DNA of 64,000 bases, taken from NCBI RefSeq assembly GCF_012999535.1, contig NZ_JABBWV010000003.1, forward strand, positions 332,439 through 396,438, read 5' to 3'. The DNA is from Microbispora sp. H11081. Its GTDB lineage: Bacteria; Actinomycetota; Actinomycetes; Streptosporangiales; Streptosporangiaceae. How positions within the stretch are numbered: the stretch's first letter is position 1; each line of letters starts with the position of its first letter. The translations under genes and the position numbers were made by a program. A model generated the notes under the pieces. That model saw only the letters and a list, made by a program, of their open reading frames with translations, was not told where the DNA came from and ran no database searches. This document shows, piece after piece, positions 61,051-64,000 of this stretch.

Positions 61051-62429
61051 GCGGACCACTCGTCATCGTCGGAGACTCCCTGCTCGACGTCGACGTCGAG
61101 GGGACGGCCGACCGGCTGTGCCCGGACGCTCCCGTCCCGGTCGTGGAGGGACAGGCGGAGCACCACCGGCCGGGCGGGGCGGGTCTCGCGGCGCTGCTGG
61201 CCGCCCGCGACGGCACCCCGGTGGTGCTGGTCACCGCCGTGGGCGACGACCACTCCGGCCGGTGCCTGACGGGCCTGCTGTCGCCCACCGTGGAGATCGT
61301 GCGGCTGCCGCTGCGGGGCGCGACCGTGCGCAAGACGCGGGTCCGCGCCCGCGGGCAGACGCTGGTCAGGATCGACACCGGAGACGGGCGGGCGATGGGG
61401 CGGCCGGGCCGGGCGGCCGATGCCTCCGCGTTCGGCCGAGCGGCCGACGCCCTCGCCTCGGCGAGCGCGGTCCTGGTCGCCGACTACGGGCGCGGCGTGG
61501 CCGACCTGCTGCGTGAGCCGCTGCGCGGCCTCGACGTGCCCCTTGTGTGGGACCCCCATCCCCGGGGGTCGCTGCCCGTGCCGGGATGCGCGCTGGTCAC
61601 GCCCAGCGAGGCGGAGGCTCGCGGCATGTGCGGGGAGCCGTACGTCTCGCCTGAGCGCACCGCCCGCAGGCTGGTGCGCGATCTCGACGCGGAGGCCGTC
61701 GCGATCACGCTGGGGGAGCGCGGCGCGATGCTGGCCCGCCGCGGCGGCAGGTTCGGGCCGGTCCCGGTGCCGCACACGGCGCCGGGCACGGACGCCTGCG
61801 GCGCGGGCGACCGCTTCGCCGCGGCGGCGGCGCTCGCCCTGGCGGACGGCGCGTCGACCGAGGACGCCGTCGCCCGCGCGGTCGGCGAGGCCACCAGGTT
61901 CGTCGCGGAGGGCGGGGCCGCCGGGCTTCGGCTGCCGCGCCCGGCCGCCGAGTCGCCGGCGCCGTTCGCGCCCGGCGCGTCCGCCTTCGAGGTGGCCGCC
62001 GCCGTACGCGCCGCCGGGGGCCGCCTGATCGCGACCGGCGGGTGCTTCGACCTGCTGCACGCCGGGCACGTGAGCCTGCTGCGACGGGCCAGGGCGTTAG
62101 GCGACGCACTGGTGGTCTGCGTGAACTCCGACGACTCCATCCGGCGGCTCAAGGGCCCGGGCAGGCCGTTGGTGAGCGAACTCGACCGGGTCGAGGTGCT
62201 GCGCGCGCTCGGCTGCGTGGACGCTGTGACGGTCTTCGACGAGGACACGCCCTCGCGGGTCATCGAGCGTCTGTGCCCGGACGTGTGGGTGAAGGGCGGC
62301 GACTACGACGAGCGGTCGATGCCCGAGGCCGAGGCCGTGCGCAGGAGCGGCGGGGAGGTCGTCATCCTGCCGACCGTGCCCGGCTACTCCACCACCGGCC
62401 TCATCGCCGCCGCTCAGGCCGCTTCGTGA
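61047..62429 (+). CDS. hldE: bifunctional heptose kinase/adenylyltransferase
   Basis: This 460-residue fusion protein phosphorylates heptose 7-phosphate at C1 with its N-terminal ribokinase-like domain (VGDSLLDVDVEG..., GTDACGAGDRFAAAAALALA; about 1-305). Its C-terminal nucleotidyltransferase domain adds AMP to the heptose 1-phosphate left after gmhB acts (ATGGCFDLLHAGHVSLLRRARALGD with HxGH, VWVKGGDYDERSMPEAEAV). The start GTG 61047 overlaps the gmhA stop. Bifunctional HldE is usual in Gram-negatives, which makes it notable here. Confidence 0.9.
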   Translation: MSGPLVIVGDSLLDVDVEGTADRLCPDAPVPVVEGQAEHHRPGGAGLAALLAARDGTPVVLVTAVGDDHSGRCLTGLLSPTVEIVRLPLRGATVRKTRVRARGQTLVRIDTGDGRAMGRPGRAADASAFGRAADALASASAVLVADYGRGVADLLREPLRGLDVPLVWDPHPRGSLPVPGCALVTPSEAEARGMCGEPYVSPERTARRLVRDLDAEAVAITLGERGAMLARRGGRFGPVPVPHTAPGTDACGAGDRFAAAAALALADGASTEDAVARAVGEATRFVAEGGAAGLRLPRPAAESPAPFAPGASAFEVAAAVRAAGGRLIATGGCFDLLHAGHVSLLRRARALGDALVVCVNSDDSIRRLKGPGRPLVSELDRVEVLRALGCVDAVTVFDEDTPSRVIERLCPDVWVKGGDYDERSMPEAEAVRRSGGEVVILPTVPGYSTTGLIAAAQAAS

Positions 62430-62461
62430 CATCGGCCGCTTATCGAAAGGGATTGACCTCG

Positions 62462-63142
62462 ATGGTGGGAAACGTACTGATCACCGGGGGTGCGTCCGGG
62501 CTGGGCCGCGCCACCGCGACGGCGGTCGCCAAGGCCGGCGGCCGGCCGCTGGTCGTCGACGTCAACGAGCCGGACGGCGGGTTCGACCACGTACGCGCCG
62601 ACCTGGCCGACAGGGACCAGGCCGAGCGGGCCGTGCGCGAGCTCGCGGAGCGGGCGGGCGGGCTCGACGGTGTCGTGACGGCGGCGGGCATCGACGCCTG
62701 CGGCCGGCTGGAGGACGTGCCCGCCGACCAGTGGGAACGGGTGATCGCGGTCAACCTGCTCGGGACCGCGGCGGTCGTCAGGGCGGCCCTGCCGCACCTG
62801 CGCGAGTCCGGCGGCAAGGTCGTCACCGTCGCCTCCACGCTCGGGGTGCGCGCGCTCAGCCACGCGACGGCCTACTGCGCGTCCAAGTTCGGCGTCGTCG
62901 GCTTCACCCGGGCCCTGGCGGCCGAGCTGGCCGGGCAGGTGGGGGTGACCCTGCTGATCCCCGGCGGCATGCGGACGAACTTCTTCGACGACCGGCCAGA
63001 CCAGTACAAGCCCGGCCCCGACGCCCGCCTCAACCAGCCGGAGGACGTCGCCTCGGCGATCCTGTTCGCGCTCGGCCAGCCGCGGGGCTGCGAGGTCAGA
63101 GAGCTGGTCGTGTGCGCCTCCACGGAGACGTCATGGCCCTAG
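62462..63142 (+). CDS. short-chain dehydrogenase/reductase
   Basis: This 226-residue NAD(P)-dependent oxidoreductase has the cofactor motif LITGGASGLGRA, VVTAAGIDACGRLEDVP and the catalytic YCASK (Tyr and Lys). It is not an HldD-type epimerase, which belongs to the extended SDRs. Its substrate is probably a sugar or a polyketide-like group of the glycan. The ATG at 62462 follows hldE by 32 bp; a weak GAAAGGG lies upstream. Confidence 0.85.
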   Translation: MVGNVLITGGASGLGRATATAVAKAGGRPLVVDVNEPDGGFDHVRADLADRDQAERAVRELAERAGGLDGVVTAAGIDACGRLEDVPADQWERVIAVNLLGTAAVVRAALPHLRESGGKVVTVASTLGVRALSHATAYCASKFGVVGFTRALAAELAGQVGVTLLIPGGMRTNFFDDRPDQYKPGPDARLNQPEDVASAILFALGQPRGCEVRELVVCASTETSWP

Positions 63143-64000
63143 AGGATCCGCGAAGACCGGTCCTGCTCGCCCTGCGCGGGCTCGGGCTCGGCGACCTGCT
63201 GACCTCGGTGCCGGCGCTGCGGGCGCTGCGCCGGGCGTATCCGGGGCACCGCTTCGTGCTGGCCACCCCGGCCTACCTCGGCGGTCTCCTCCCGCTGATC
63301 GGCGGCGTCGACGAGGTGCTCGACGTGTCCGGCCCGGGCCCGGTGCCGTACGAGTCGCCCGAGGTCGCGGTCAACCTGCACGGCAGCGGCCCGGAGAGCA
63401 TCCAGGCGCTGCGCCGCACCCGGCCCGGCCGCCTGCTCACGCACACCCACCACCTGGTGCCCGGCTCCGAAGGGCCGGCGTGGGAGCCGGAGACGCACGA
63501 GAGGCGGCGGTGGTGCTCGCTGCTCGAGTGGTACGGCATCCCGGCCGACCCCCTGGACCTCGCTATCGCCGACCCCGGGCACAGCCCGCTCGCCGCGGGC
63601 GGCGAGGTGGTCATCCATCCGGGTGCGGCGTTCCCGTCCCGGCAGTGGCCGCCGGACCGCTTCGCACACGTCGCGGCCGAGCTGGCCCGGCGGGGTCACC
63701 GGGTCGTCGTCACCGGCGGCGTCACCGAGGTCGCGCTCGCACGGCACGTCGCCCAGCTCGCCGGCCTGCCGGAGGAGTCCGTGCTGGCCGGCCGTACGAA
63801 CCTGGCCGAGCTGGCCGCGCTGACCGCGCACGCCGCGCTGGTCATCTGTGGGGACACGGGCGTGGCGCACCTGGCCGTCGCGGTCGGCACGCCCGCGGTC
63901 ATCCTGTACGGCCCGGTGCCGCCCGCGCTGTGGGGACCGCCGCAGGGCGGCCCGCACATCGCGCTGTGGACCGGGCGCAGGGGCGACCCCCACGGCGACC
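63133..64000 (+). CDS. GT9 family glycosyltransferase (cut by window end)
   Basis: The gene starts at ATG 63133, inside the last codons of the SDR gene (10-bp overlap), and runs off the window. The visible 289 residues begin MALEDPRRPVLLALRGLGLG and include DLLTSVPALRALRRAYPGHRFVLA, VVIHPGAAFPSRQWPPDRFA and VICGDTGVAHLAVAVGTPAVILYGPVPP. This is the heptosyltransferase family, so the locus has two GT9 enzymes and continues to the right. Confidence 0.9.
   Translation, partial: MALEDPRRPVLLALRGLGLGDLLTSVPALRALRRAYPGHRFVLATPAYLGGLLPLIGGVDEVLDVSGPGPVPYESPEVAVNLHGSGPESIQALRRTRPGRLLTHTHHLVPGSEGPAWEPETHERRRWCSLLEWYGIPADPLDLAIADPGHSPLAAGGEVVIHPGAAFPSRQWPPDRFAHVAAELARRGHRVVVTGGVTEVALARHVAQLAGLPEESVLAGRTNLAELAALTAHAALVICGDTGVAHLAVAVGTPAVILYGPVPPALWGPPQGGPHIALWTGRRGDPHGD

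Overview
The window is chromosomal DNA from a high-GC actinomycete. Codon third positions are almost all G or C, GTG and TTG starts are common, and long open frames lie opposite real genes. The gene set (ergothioneine genes, ECF sigma factor, SARP-type regulator, several membrane Ser/Thr kinases, a GH6 cellulase behind a CelR/CebR operator) fits the Streptosporangiales, for example Streptosporangiaceae. The family assignment is inference; no ribosomal RNA is present to test it.

Layout. 100-900 (minus): tRNA-His with its terminator, and oligoribonuclease. 934-7364 (minus): a signalling run of two membrane Ser/Thr kinases, a kinase-like protein that has lost its catalytic residues, and a DUF2510 membrane protein. 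7435-9524: a PNPOx-family protein divergent from a MocR/PdxR-type regulator with shared AGTGG(A/T)C half-sites. 9502-13886 (minus): an amidase-like protein, an ECF sigma factor fused to a zinc finger, membrane helix and outer domain, and a substrate-binding/VWA protein. 14016-19814: SpoU-family RNA methyltransferase, D,D-carboxypeptidase, DedA protein and a 1115-residue SARP/ATPase regulator. 20005-23267: LPG-synthase-like membrane protein, PIG-L deacetylase and a GT4 glycosyltransferase. 23283-24903: a second-type cysteinyl-tRNA synthetase of lower GC, followed by a 31-residue peptide gene with a near-perfect ribosome binding site. 25030-34013: DUF427 protein, a regulator/phosphotransferase pair, cold-shock protein, a TreS-like GH13 enzyme, a flavoprotein disulfide oxidoreductase and malate dehydrogenase. 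34266-41097: GH6 cellulase, a 58-residue membrane protein, dapD, a NarL-type two-component pair, a thioesterase and a membrane protein. 41205-45383: egtABCD for ergothioneine. 45379-45650: a symmetric cluster of six copies of a GTGATCTTG repeat. 45646-52335: a histidine kinase without a regulator, a MacB/FtsX-type ABC transporter and a second NarL-type pair. 52314-53728: DedA and small membrane proteins. 53828 to the window end: a glycan locus with all the enzymes for an ADP-heptose-type precursor (gmhA, hldE, gmhB), GT4, GT2 and two GT9 glycosyltransferases, a carbamoyltransferase and an SDR.

The two most unusual parts are the heptose-glycan locus, which looks like LPS-core biosynthesis transplanted into an organism without LPS, and the pair of divergent CysRS paralogue plus tiny Pro/Arg-rich peptide at 23283-24903. 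No CRISPR array, insertion sequence, integrase, att site or origin was recognised. All gaps between genes are shorter than 300 bp; the longest (34014-34311) holds inverted repeats and the cellulase operator. Several genes show an actinobacterial -10 hexamer (TAnnnT) 6-8 nt before the start codon and no ribosome binding site, which suggests leaderless transcripts.
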